Below, one piece after another: positions 33,991-44,350 of a stretch of DNA of 64,000 nt. Position numbers and translations under genes: made by a program. The notes beneath the pieces were generated by a model. The model made no database searches. It saw nothing but the letters and a program-made list of their open reading frames with translations, and was not told the DNA's origin. The stretch is from positions 1 through 64,000 of the forward strand of contig JASAND010028788.1 of NCBI GenBank assembly GCA_030248195.1, written 5' to 3'. The DNA comes from Trissonchulus latispiculum (taxonomy: Eukaryota > Nematoda > Enoplea > Enoplida > Ironidae). Every line of letters starts with the position of its first letter. The first letter of the stretch is position 1.

Positions 33991-34995
33991 ACACACACAC
34001 ACACACACACATATATGACCTAAATACGGTAGAGTCGGGTACAGAAATGAAGTCGTCTTGCCTTACAGAATTTTCCGGAGAGAATCTAAAATCCATGCTA
34101 TACAGAAGGTAAGAAAATTCTGGAACTCAAAACAGCCTCTAAATCTCTGAACTGGACAAACAGATAATATATAGAAGACTAGAAAGAATTATCGAAACAT
34201 CGGGAAAAATTTCGTTTTTCCAGAAAACTTTTCCTCACCCAAGAATCTGAACCGAACGCGCCAAATATGAAGCTGTCAGAAACAACAAGGCTCAGGAATA
34301 ACTACGCGCTTTATCTGCATCTATCAGAAGTGCTTAATTTTTTACAAGAATGTACCATTTCTAGCACTTTCTAAGCCGCATAAAGACGTATGTAATGCAT
34401 TTGATTTAAACTGGCGTTTACAAACCATAAATATGAAATAGTTTCTTCATAGACAAAATTATATATATACAATGTTTTTGAAACAAATTCAAATTTATTT
34501 GGCCCAGTGTGGCAAAGGACAGGACTTCAAAAATATCCAGTTCGCAACGTTAGGACCCAAAGTTTATCATAACACTCATGATAAGTATATATATATTATG
34601 CAAATTAGAGACCCACTCAGGCCTGAATGACCGGGCCAGACCCGGCAGAGGTAAGAAGGAAAAATTTCAAGCCGATAGCCCTTGAGTGGCGAGAGTAAAA
34701 AATTTTGTAATTTTTTGTTAACAAATTCACAAACATCAGCTAGGAAAATTTTCTTTTCATGCATAAATAGAGCGTAGTCCCAAGTGTTATTATGTATAAA
34801 AATTTGGACCCCTAAGTTTTTTGAACAGGCTTAACTTCGAATTTCGGTTCTGGGTCCCTGGGTCCAAAGTGGCTACCCTAGCCAATTCTCTTAACGCTGT
34901 TTATTGACTCCAGGAAGCAAGGAATTTGGTGTTATATTGCTCTTGTAAGCACAGCACAAACAATTTGGCTTAGTAATTTTGCATGCTCAAGTAAC
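33677..34995. other. Upstream of the first recognised TEAD exon
   Basis: Probably TEAD intron or 5' region. It holds a TA tract (33730-33750) and a (CA)n tract, but no further exon or promoter could be supported. Confidence 0.4.
33929..34010. repeat. (CA)n microsatellite
   Basis: About 80 bp of CA dinucleotide interrupted once by CC near 33990. Confidence 0.95.
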
Positions 34996-36229
34996 TTAAG
35001 GGGGGGCTACTAAAATCGACTTGCCCCGACTTTGTCCGATTGGCCTACTTTTTGGCGAAGATATAGAGCATGGGTGTGGTCAAAAAATATCGGGTACTGA
35101 GATCTTAGTTGCTTTCCAGCCATGTGCAGCCGTCGCGTTTATGTGCTCGACCCCCAATTTTTCGCAACTACCAACATAATTATATAATTAAAAATTTCTG
35201 CTGACTGATAGGCCCAAGCTTCAAAGCTGTCATTCGCCAATATGATTTGGCACATATGCCCCTACCTGTAGAAAAATACTAAATGTCTGTATCTTATTTG
35301 CATCTAAGGGAATTACTCTTCAAAGTTGAAGTTTCGACAAAAATTAAATAATTTTTGGCTAACGAAAGGAAAATTTTATTACTGGTGCGAGCTATAAAGC
35401 TGTAATTTGGCATAAAAGGAGGCCCCGTAGGAGTACTCATTTGTGCCAAATGGAAAGAAATTCTGCCGAGTGAAAAAATTTTTGTCAACTTTAATATTCA
35501 AAATTTGCCGAAACCGCCATTTTCAGTCTGTCCGATCCTGTGTAGAGGCTTTCTGCAGCCATAGAAGTCGCAAACCTTCACTAATCGAGCTGAAATCTTT
35601 TGTGGGGGTGTTTTCGACCTCGCTGAGTTCAAATATTTCAAAAAAATTTAATTTCAAAAAATTTGATTTTTTCGATTTCTGAGCTTGTACCATTCCCCAA
35701 AAAGGCGTTTTAGGAAATTTTTGAAGATTAAAGTTCACATAAAAATTTTTTCACGCGGCAGAATTTCCTGCCATTTCGCACAAATGAGTATATACTCCTA
35801 TAGGGCCTCCTTTTATGCCAAATTACAGCCTTATAGCTCGCACCAGTAATAAAATTTTCCTTTCGTTAGCCAAAAATTTTTAAATTTTTGCCGAAACTTC
35901 AACTTTGCAGAGTAATTCCCTTAGATGCAGATAAGATACAGACATCTAGTATTTTTCTGAAGGTAGGGACATATGTGCCAAATCATATTGGCGAATGACA
36001 GCTTTGAAGCTTGGGCCTAGCAGTCAGTAGAAATTTTTAATTAATTATGTTGGTAGTTGCGAAAAATGGGGGGTCGGGCACATAAAAGCGACGGCTGCAC
36101 ATGGCTGGAAGGCAACTAAGATCTCAGTATCCGATATTTTTGACCACACCCATGCTCTATATATATCCTCGCCAAAAAGTAGGCCAATCGGACAAAGTCG
36201 GGGCAAACGTTTAGTAGCCCCCCCCTTAA
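34996..36229. mobile_element. TTAA-flanked fold-back element (about 1.2 kb)
   Basis: TTAA occurs at both ends (34996-34999 and 36226-36229), directly followed inward by GGGGGGGCTACTAAA and its inverse. The arms (about 34996-35512 and 35712-36229) match along roughly 500 bp, including TTTGTCCGATTGGCCTACTT and GGAAAATTTTATTACTGGTG and their inverses. They leave a loop of about 200 bp. TTAA duplication is characteristic of piggyBac-type transposition. No transposase is present. The loop contains a short motif shared with other fold-back elements. Confidence 0.75.
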
Positions 36230-36239
36230 TCTGGGATCA

Positions 36240-36295
36240 CGTGACCTTGGTCAGGGTCACGTGACACGTGACCTTGGTCAGGGTCACGTGACTGG
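36240..36295. repeat. Two copies of a CACGTG-containing palindromic repeat
   Basis: CACGTGACCTTGGTCAGGGT is present twice in tandem with CACGTG boxes between and around the copies. It lies between the fold-back element and the truncated LINE. Confidence 0.8.
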
Positions 36296-37829
36296 TCAAA
36301 AATCTAGAATCACTCGAAAACATGTAGAAAATGCCATTTCGAAACTGAAGCCAAATTCTAGCCCTGGGCCTGATGCCCTCCCAGCTGTTTTCTTTAAAAG
36401 GTTTAGCATACTTCTGTCTGTTCCTCTCCAATTAATTTTTCATGAATCCTTTGTAACAGGAATAGTGCCTTGTGACTGGAAGCAAGCTATAGTTGTTCCC
36501 ATATATAAAGGCAAGGGTTCTAAGGCGGGAGCGGTTAACTACAGGCCAGTTAGTTTGACATGTATTTGCTGTAAATTGATGGAACGAATACTGAAGGATG
36601 AACTTTTTGATTACTTTACTAAATCCGGTTTTATATCTTGTCACCAGCACGGTTTTGTCTCTGGTAGGTCAACTCAAACACAACTTTTGAACTGTGTAAA
36701 GGATTGGGTCACATTTATAGACAAAAACATTCCGGTAGATGTAGTTTATATCGATATTAGTAAAGCCTTTGACACGGTCAGTCATTTGAAGCTGCTCTAC
36801 AAATTGAAACGCTATAAAGTTCCTGATATATTTTGTAAATGGATAGAAAATTTTCTAAACGATCGCTATCAGGTGGTTCGGGTGAACGGGGTGTATTCAA
36901 CACGGTGTCGGGTTCTGAGTGGGGTGCCTCAAGGAAGTGTGTTAGGTCCACTTTTGTTCTTGGTGTATATTAATGATGTCGTTAGTAGAGTTGAACAAAG
37001 CTATGTAAAAATATATGCGGATGATACAAAAATATATTATACATGTGGTAATGATGTTGACCGTAGTGTACTCTTACATGATATCGAAAACGTTTTTGGG
37101 TGGGCGAACGAGAACCAATTGAAAATTGCTTTGGAAAAGTGTGTTTTAATGCATTTCGGTGGAAACAACAGAGAATTCGATTATACTGTGAGCAATGTTC
37201 AGATTCCAGTTGTAAACTCTATGAAAGATCTAGGAATAGTTGTAGATGATAAATTAAAGTTTTCCCAACACTGCTCATCAATCAGTGTTAAAGCTTTGAC
37301 TCGTATGAACATTATTTTTAAGTCATTTCGATCACGAGACCGGGATTTTTTGTGTGCGATGTACACTACTTATATCCGACCTATTTTGGAGTATAATTCG
37401 CCGGTATGGTCTCCGTATTTAAAAAAAGATATTGAGAGAGTAGAAAACGTTCAAAGGCGGTTTTCAAAGCGGATTCCGGGTTTGCGCAATAAAACGTATT
37501 CTGAGCGTTTGGCAATTTTGGGATTAGAAAGTTTGGAATTGCGTAGGATCAAAGCAGATCTCAATCAGTGCTTTCGCATAGTGAAAAATCTCGACAACAT
37601 AGATTTTTCTGACTATTTTGCCTACCGTCAGGATGTGGGATTAAGGGGCCATAATTTAATGTTAGATTCTGTACACTGCCGAAGAAATGAGAAACTAAAT
37701 TTTTTCAGTAGCAGAGTAGTTAAATTGTGGAATAACCTCCCCCTTGAAGTTGTCAAGGTTGATTCACTTGAGGCTTTTAAATCTAAACTGCAGGATATAG
37801 ATTTGTCGATTTATACAAAGATCTTTTAG
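36261..37829 (+). CDS. 5'-truncated LINE ORF2: reverse transcriptase
   Basis: The frame is open for 522 residues. Homology to reverse transcriptase starts near 36295 (ITRKHVENAISKLKPNSSPG) and runs without a break through PIYKGKGSK, NYRPVSLTCICC, HQHGFVSGRSTQTQ, DISKAFDTVSH and SGVPQGSVLGP. The catalytic YADD is at residues 252-255. The C-terminal block RPILEYNSPVWSP is also present. It corresponds to the second half of the ORF2 at 12923-15976 but belongs to a clearly different subfamily. The endonuclease and ORF1 are missing, as expected for a dead-on-arrival copy, although the remaining frame has no stop or frameshift. The annotated ATG lies in repeat sequence and is not a real start. Confidence 0.85.
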   Translation: MTRDLGQGHVTGQKSRITRKHVENAISKLKPNSSPGPDALPAVFFKRFSILLSVPLQLIFHESFVTGIVPCDWKQAIVVPIYKGKGSKAGAVNYRPVSLTCICCKLMERILKDELFDYFTKSGFISCHQHGFVSGRSTQTQLLNCVKDWVTFIDKNIPVDVVYIDISKAFDTVSHLKLLYKLKRYKVPDIFCKWIENFLNDRYQVVRVNGVYSTRCRVLSGVPQGSVLGPLLFLVYINDVVSRVEQSYVKIYADDTKIYYTCGNDVDRSVLLHDIENVFGWANENQLKIALEKCVLMHFGGNNREFDYTVSNVQIPVVNSMKDLGIVVDDKLKFSQHCSSISVKALTRMNIIFKSFRSRDRDFLCAMYTTYIRPILEYNSPVWSPYLKKDIERVENVQRRFSKRIPGLRNKTYSERLAILGLESLELRRIKADLNQCFRIVKNLDNIDFSDYFAYRQDVGLRGHNLMLDSVHCRRNEKLNFFSSRVVKLWNNLPLEVVKVDSLEAFKSKLQDIDLSIYTKIF

Positions 37830-38060
37830 CATTTCTGTGGCTATTTATATACTGCACATGTTTATACAATTTTCACGTAGTTTGTAGATGTAGATATTAG
37901 TCTGAAATAGGTTTTATCTGATTGTTTTATATTGTTGTATGTACGGATGCATGTAAGTAGCTGTGTATACAGTTCTTTGTATTCCTTTTCAGTAAATGTT
38001 TTACTGCGTGACCATAATCTTTACTGAATAAACCAATTGTTTGTTTGTTTGTTTGTTTTG
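36295..38060 (+). mobile_element. Truncated CR1-like non-LTR retrotransposon
   Basis: Comprises the RT fragment, a roughly 200-bp 3' UTR, AATAAA at 38027-38032 and a (TTTG)n tail at 38038-38060. The 5' end is lost at about 36295. The tail unit differs from the TTG unit of the LINE at 11.6-16.2 kb, supporting a separate subfamily. Confidence 0.85.
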
Positions 38061-38535
38061 TTATTTGGCAAGTTTTCGTTTCAATTAGTTTTCATGTAGC
38101 TTTAGCCCACTTATGTGATCCAGACCTCCCCTACAGTCCGGTGGGTCGGGGTCATAATTAACAGCCGGTCACTGGGTCAGACGGATCTGAAGTACCCAAA
38201 AACATGTGCCACATAGGATTTCGGCGTCGCAGAGCTCGAATTTGGCGTTAGTTTTGCTGTAGCAGCCACCCCGCGCCTTTTTACAAAACGTTGTGGGTGA
38301 TGTTTTGCGAAAAAGTTCGCAAACAATTTCCCGCCCTTGGCCAGCCCAGAGGTCATGGCAACGTATCCAATACATGGCTAGATAGCGCAGAGTGTGTAGA
38401 TTAGCTCAGCGAAGTCCGTAGTGAATAATAGAAAAATTTTCAATTTTGGCTCGGAGTTGTCCGAGGGTCGGTTTTGGGGGTGGGTCGACTGTTTTGGGTA
38501 CCCTGGTCGAACGAGTTGGGCCTCGGCGGATACCG
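38061..38535. other. Intergenic, nothing recognised
   Basis: GGGTC-type words near 38130-38190 but no gene or bounded element. Confidence 0.35.
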
Positions 38536-38944
38536 GGCCTGCAGTATGCTCAAAAATCTGCACTTTATACCCGGATCTGCTTTGTATACCCGGGTCTGCA
38601 AATCTGCTCAAAAGTCTGTATTTTATACCCAAATCCGCATTTTATACCCCAGTCTGCAGGTCTGCTCAAAAGTCTGCGTTTTATACCCAAATCTGCATTT
38701 TATACCCCAGTCTGCAGGTCTGCTCAAAAGTCTGCATTTTATACCCGAGTCAGTTTTCAGGTCTGCGTTTTATACCCAAGTCTGCTTTTTATACCCCAGT
38801 CTGCAAGTCTGCTCAGAAGTCTGCATTTTATACCCGAGTCTGTTTTCAGGTCTGCGTTTTATACCCGAGTCTGCGTCTGCATAAGTCTGCTAAGTCTGCT
38901 GGTCTGCGTCTGCGTCTGCGTCTGCAGTTGATATGTACTGGCCC
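38536..38944. mobile_element. TATACCC/GTCTGC-repeat element
   Basis: Bounded by GGGCCTGCAGTATGC and GATATGTACTGGCCC. The body consists of about ten units resembling TCTGC(A/G)TTTTATACCC, the inverse orientation of the TATAAAANGCAGAC repeats in the element at 20565-21221. ORFs in three frames here are translations of the repeat. No exact target duplication is visible. Confidence 0.6.
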
Positions 38945-39576
38945 TCGGGTTAGACTGATAAGCCTAGTTCGAGGTTTAACCCGGTTTTGCAATAATTTCA
39001 GATATCCAGTCCAGACGTGTCTACTGTTGTTTTCGTTCAAACGGTTATAAAAACTAACGATTTCTAACAATAAGTATACTTATTTTTGACTTTCGAAATT
39101 CCAAAATTTTGGTCAAAAAATGTAAAAACTATAAAATTTCACTGAATTTTGCCCATAATCAGGACCGGTTCGGGTCGAAACCAGTGCATCCCTAATATAT
39201 ATATATATATATATATATTATAGATATATATATATCACATGCTTATATACTTTGTCAACTGCTTGTAAAACTGAATCATTGTATGAACTTTTGCAATTCA
39301 ATTTTGAAATTTGTCCTTAAAACATTCCTTGAAATATGCACTGCATTGCACTCATACACTGACGCAACCTCTTATTGTCTTACTCTTGTAATTCTAATTC
39401 CTTTAATTCTTACAGTAATCTGCTACAATTATCTTTGGGTGGTATCACGCTGAATTACCTGAATACCTATATGTATTGCAAAATTTTTCGATTTTGTGGA
39501 TTTTGGCATTTTTCTATTCTAAAGGGGGGGGGGTACCCAATTAAAAGAAAGTTGTACACCACCATGCACCCGGAAA
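38945..39576. other. Intergenic with TA tract 39194-39219
   Basis: AT-rich with no gene. A GGACCGGTTCGGGTC word near 39163 recalls GGGTC/CCGG repeat elements elsewhere but has no boundaries. Confidence 0.35.
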
Positions 39577-39652
39577 AATCAGGTACTCGAACCCGCGGTC
39601 TCCTGCTAAACGCGCAGACGCTGTACCAACTAAGCCACAGATGCTTCAGTGG
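39577..39652 (-). ncRNA. tRNA-like sequence (tRNA-derived SINE or pseudogene)
   Basis: The minus strand contains a Pol III A box (GTGGCTTAGTTGG) and a B box (GGTTCGAGTACC) spaced as in a tRNA. The acceptor stem does not pair well, so a functional tRNA is unlikely; a SINE head or tRNA pseudogene is favoured. Confidence 0.45.
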
Positions 39653-39998
39653 AATGAGCCTAAACCGGAAATCGAATCCAATGTGTACTGCTATCCAAAG
39701 GAAACTGAAATTTGTTGTCTTCCATTTTGATGGAAAGCCGTATATATCTGGGTTAGTACAAAACAAATTATTTGTAGCATGATGCACGTCAGAGGTACGC
39801 TCACGTTTTTGTAGGAAGCAACAACGTCTCAGGAGGAAAATATAGGTGTATATGTATACGAGTTTATACAAGTCTGCTTGTACTACAACTACATACGTAC
39901 AATATGCTAGTAGTACTACTCTTGGTAGTATTAGTAAACTCGAAAAGCTTAATGGTTAAGCACGGCCCACCCGTAGCACATAGCAAAACTTATAGTAC

Positions 39999-40069
<71 letters not shown>

Positions 40070-42125
40070 AGCCATTTCCCCACGCCGAAAAACATGTTGG
40101 ATATTAAGTTAATTAATACGTAATACAACTTAAAATATGTGAGAAGACTACAACGCTTTACTGTTTTCAGTGACACTCGCCCTTCCTCGCTGTCAAAATC
40201 ACTACTTTGATGTAAAACTGCAGAGAGCTACATATCCATCACTATCTTGAGTTTTTGATCCGACTTAGCGATGAGCAATCCTGGATCCGATCCGCTGTCG
40301 GACTATCGACCAAGAATCGGACAAAGGGTCGATATACGTATATTATTAAGCTCCTATATATTAATTAATTATATTAATATAACCCTACATGTACATTTGC
40401 CTAAAAAATTTAATACAATTCCATATCATGGAAACGGTTTTTACCAAAAATGGCAACAGGCTGCTTACCACCGGTACAGTTTATGATTCATTATATATAT
40501 ACGTATACGATTTATGATAGTTCGTTTGCCTAGAATTTTGGTTAACACAGACCGGAAAAATATTCTAACCGTCAAAAAAGTACAGACAAAATTAAAGTTG
40601 CACTTGATTCTATACTTTAAATAAGTGAGACATTATTCAACCCGAAATCCAATTTACTATATAAATTCATGCCAAATCGAAATCGAAATCCATCAGAATC
40701 TTCGAACACAATACTACCCGACGTGGCATTCGTGGCAATGAACACTGCAACTCGTACACAACTTTTAGGCACATCTTTACATACAACCGTAAAAGTATAT
40801 ACCGAAAGAAAAAGCGTACCTACACATATATACATACACATACGTATATAGTAAAAAATAGTACATACAAATAAGATAATGTGTACGTTCGACATTCATA
40901 TATACACCAGTTTCACAACAGTGTGCGAACTCAGCCACTTTTTCGCCAAATATATAACGCCCCCAAATTTCGCCTAAGAACAGGAAGACAAAACTGGATG
41001 GCAGCGAAGAGTTGAAAACTTGTCATGAATTAAAAACTTTTCCAACATGTTCACAAATAGTCACACAATTGTACGTATACATGGTTTCATTCTTATAAAT
41101 GGTCTTTATGTCAAGTTTTGTCGGCAAAATTTACACATTTAAAAAATTTAAATACACACACGTACAGACATACACTTAGCGGGCCCTCTTTACACAGCAG
41201 CTGACTCATGCTATTAGATTACGTAGAGTATGTAGAGTAGAATCAGAAACAAAGAAAGTCTTGTTTTTTAATGAAAATTGTTACAATAAACCAATGAATC
41301 AGCAAACGCTAGTGATTGGCTAAATGTCACCAAACTGAAATAATGAAATTATAATTCTAATTTTCGGACCCCTCCTCCTTAGAACGACGGCCTAACTTGA
41401 ACAAATCAGAATCTGTTATACCTTCCTGCTTTCTAACCGAAATCGGCATAAAATTTTAAATTTTGTTAGCGCCAATATATATGTCACAAGCGAAGAAAAT
41501 AAGATACATAATATAAAATAAATAAAATGTTGTAAATAACAAACGATATCTGACCTTAATTTACAATCTTTAATATTTATAGTTCTTCACAATTATATAT
41601 AGATATATATGAACATTATATTATATAAATTATTAACTCTTAACATGATGTCACCTACCTCGTGGAAAAATGCTGACATCGTTTGTGTGAAGTTGTGACA
41701 AAGCTCTTGAAAAACTGTATACCAGTACCTAAAGTAAGCTCTTTGTAGGATTAAGCTCGTTGAACTTAGAAAGATTATGTAACAAATCTTTCTAATCTTC
41801 AGATCCTTAAGTACCACCTAATCTACCGTAAGATCTCTTTCCAAGTTTTTCTGCCCAATTAGCTCTAAGCTAATCCCTTCGCAGAATTAACCAATCACCT
41901 CTGTTGAACGACAAATTTTAATAGAATGAATGACACTGGAATATTGACATTATTGAAAGTTTTGAAAAGTAGGATGTGTAATAAAGTAATAAAAATATTA
42001 AAATTAAATTATTAGATTAACTGATCACTAAAGCTTTTGTACTTTTCTAGTGAGAAACAGTTAACCGAAATGCTACAGAGATCCCTGAAAATCGAAGATT
42101 CACTATGTTTATTATTCCTGCTGGT
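39653..42125. other. Gene-free AT-rich region
   Basis: Contains the TA tract 40001-40065 and no supported gene. Short ORFs lack domains. Confidence 0.4.
40001..40065. repeat. (TA)n microsatellite
   Basis: 65 bp of uninterrupted AT dinucleotide. Confidence 0.95.
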
Positions 42126-43912
42126 TATTCCTGCTGAGCAGAAATGATGTATATATAAAACGGAAACTTCTATGTTTACTGTAGTGTGAGTCATTTCTCC
42201 ATTCAGAAGCCTTATCTTCTACGCAGGGCTAGCTTAGGACAGATTTTTTGCATTCGGATTATGCAAATTAGGTTTTAAAACCTATTTAAGCAGCAGAACT
42301 GAGAGCTGTCGTGCAGTCTTCGGCTGTCAGCAATCCAAACGGTTGCAGATTTTTGAGCACCAGTGTAGCTTGGGAGTAGAGATGAGGATTTTGGCTCGCG
42401 GCTCGGCTCGGCGAGCCGAGCCGAGCCGGCAACAATTTCTCCCGAGCCGAGCCGAGCCGGCAACAATTTCTCCCGAGCCGAGCCGAGCCGGCAACAATTT
42501 CTCCCGAGCCGAGCCGAGCCGGCAACAATTTCTCCCGAGCCGAGCCGAGCCGGCAACAATTTCTCCCGAGCCGAGCCGAGCCGGAGAATTGAAACTCCGA
42601 GCCGAGCCGAGCCGACCCTATCGAAAACTTTTAGTTCACTGTAATTAGTTCAAACAAAATAGTCAACAAATTCTATGAATTCTGTTTTCTGGTTTAAACT
42701 TTGTCGTCTAATTTTCCGTTTTTCCTTGTCTTTATTCATACCTTCCTTCCACGCCAACTTAGTTTAAACGTTAGGCTGTGCTCGAAGTCGTCTTATGTAT
42801 GGTGTAGTTACTAGTTAGAAAGAAATATTTTGACTTAATTATTTCGACGTGTCATATTTGGTTTTATCAATAATATTACAATTAAAATTTGCATTGTCTT
42901 ACTACTGTGGTTTTGGGTTGTTGTAGTAATTTATATGATAGCAGAAAAGGTTGTAAAACTGCTGATTATATACCAGAAATGCTTACTATTAATTTAGAGT
43001 TTGAAATTATTCTGCATAATTACAATTGACAACGATTATGGCTACGACCGGCAGAGAGCAATTAAAGGAGTTGAAATTTGTTAAAATTTAAAAAATAATT
43101 TAAAAGAATTCTGAATTTTATTGCTGAGTTCTCAAGCATTTTGCAATTTATCAGATTATATATTCCTTTTTTCAAGACTGCGGAAAACAAAAAGTTTTCT
43201 GGTGATTTTTTCGGCGTTTATCAGTGGTTCCTTTCCATATTATATACATAGAATAAAATAATGATAAATTTTAAGAAAAATAAGCATGAATGGGTGCCCG
43301 CCCACTTAAATATACATTTACCAAATATCAATATCATTAAACCTTATAATCCTGGACTCTGCAGATCGCAGTGTCTCGGTAATAATGTAGTTTTGGTGAT
43401 TCACACTGGTACACAAAAGCTAGACAGCTGTTTTCAAGTTTTTTGTCAAAACAACGTAGAAAATCCACAATTCGATGCAATTGGTCAAACTTTAAATTTC
43501 AAGCTGGGCGAGCCGAGCCGAGCCGAGCCGACCCACTTTCAATATTCTTCCGAGCCGAGCCGAGCCGGGTATGCCCGCGAGCCGAGCCGAGCCGACCACA
43601 TTTTCTCCCGAGCCGAGCCGAGCCGGAAAATCCCGGCTCATCCTCATCTCTACTTGGGAGCTACACATCGGTGCATTACGGAATCACATTAGGAATGTAC
43701 TAGCTTGCACTGGACATCACCAGTTCAGCCCGACATGACAAGCATAGGCCTGCTGTCCCTGGTGAGGGAAGTCAAGTGAAGTTGTAAACTAAACCTGGAG
43801 TTTCCAACGCTTCGAGGACGAAACGACTCCAACGAAACCAACTTCGCAATTGAATAAAGAAAAGGTCTACAAAGGAATACTGCCCCTTTTGGGGCCTGCT
43901 TGTATATATAAT
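42126..43912 (+). mobile_element. Candidate solo LTR, copy 1 (split by a later insertion)
   Basis: Matches 55338-56441 along both flanks of the insertion 42377-43652. Shared blocks include TTATTCCTGCTG, GTGAGTCATTTCTC, ATGCAAAT (42261-42268), TATTTAAG (42283-42290), AGCATAGGCCTGCT, GGAATACTGCCCCTTTTGGG. The octamer and TATA motifs, a later AATAAA near 43854 and the shared end resemble an LTR with promoter and polyadenylation signals. Without the insertion it is about 500 bp. No internal retroviral genes and no clear TG...CA ends were established. Confidence 0.4.
42377..43652. mobile_element. hAT-like element filled with GAGCC repeats
   Basis: It starts TAGAGATGAGGATTTTGGCT and ends, inverted, TAGAGATGAGGATGAGCC. 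The exact 8-bp duplication CTTGGGAG lies on both sides (42369-42376 and 43653-43660). Near the left end are five 31-bp units of (GAGCC)3 plus GGCAACAATTTCTCCC; near the right end are four more GAGCC clusters. The roughly 900-bp middle is AT-rich with no transposase. It is inserted in the candidate LTR 42126-43912. Confidence 0.85.
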
Positions 43913-44274
43913 GTAAGTTTGAAATTTCTCAACTAAAATTCCAAATTTCAATTCGAACAACTAGGAGTTTTCCCATTAGCTTACCGCAAACCTGAGGCCC
44001 GATAAAGGTCTACCTCCCAGTTTCAACAAAAATGTTATTACATAAAAGTTTTATTGATCGAATGAGTAGCAAATTTAAAAAATAATACTGACGACGGTAC
44101 CAATACACGTACTGTGGACATTATTAGGTTGAACTAAAAATATTAACAAGTAAAGATTCGACGTTTTTCAGGACAAGCAAAATATATTTTGGTTTCATCT
44201 TTGATTTTTCGAAATGCAAACGCACAATTATTATTATTATTATATAGTTAAAACACATGTCACACAGTATACTA

Positions 44275-44347
<73 letters not shown>

Positions 44348-44350
44348 AGA
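43913..44350. other. Intergenic with TA tract 44279-44345
   Basis: A TA tract of about 67 bp abuts the left end of the fold-back element at 44351. No gene is seen. Confidence 0.5.

Noticed and set aside
38421..39050. Three overlapping plus-strand ORFs with repeated [14 protein letters not shown] peptides
   Set aside because: They are translations of the TATACCC/GTCTGC DNA repeat in three frames, with no independent coding evidence.
42389..42590. CRISPR-like array (31-bp regular repeats)
   Set aside because: There are no unique spacers, the units are contiguous tandem copies inside a bounded transposon, and the genome is an animal's.
42275..42648. Arg/Ala/Glu-rich repetitive ORFs on both strands
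   Set aside because: These are readings of the GAGCC DNA repeat inside a hAT-like element.
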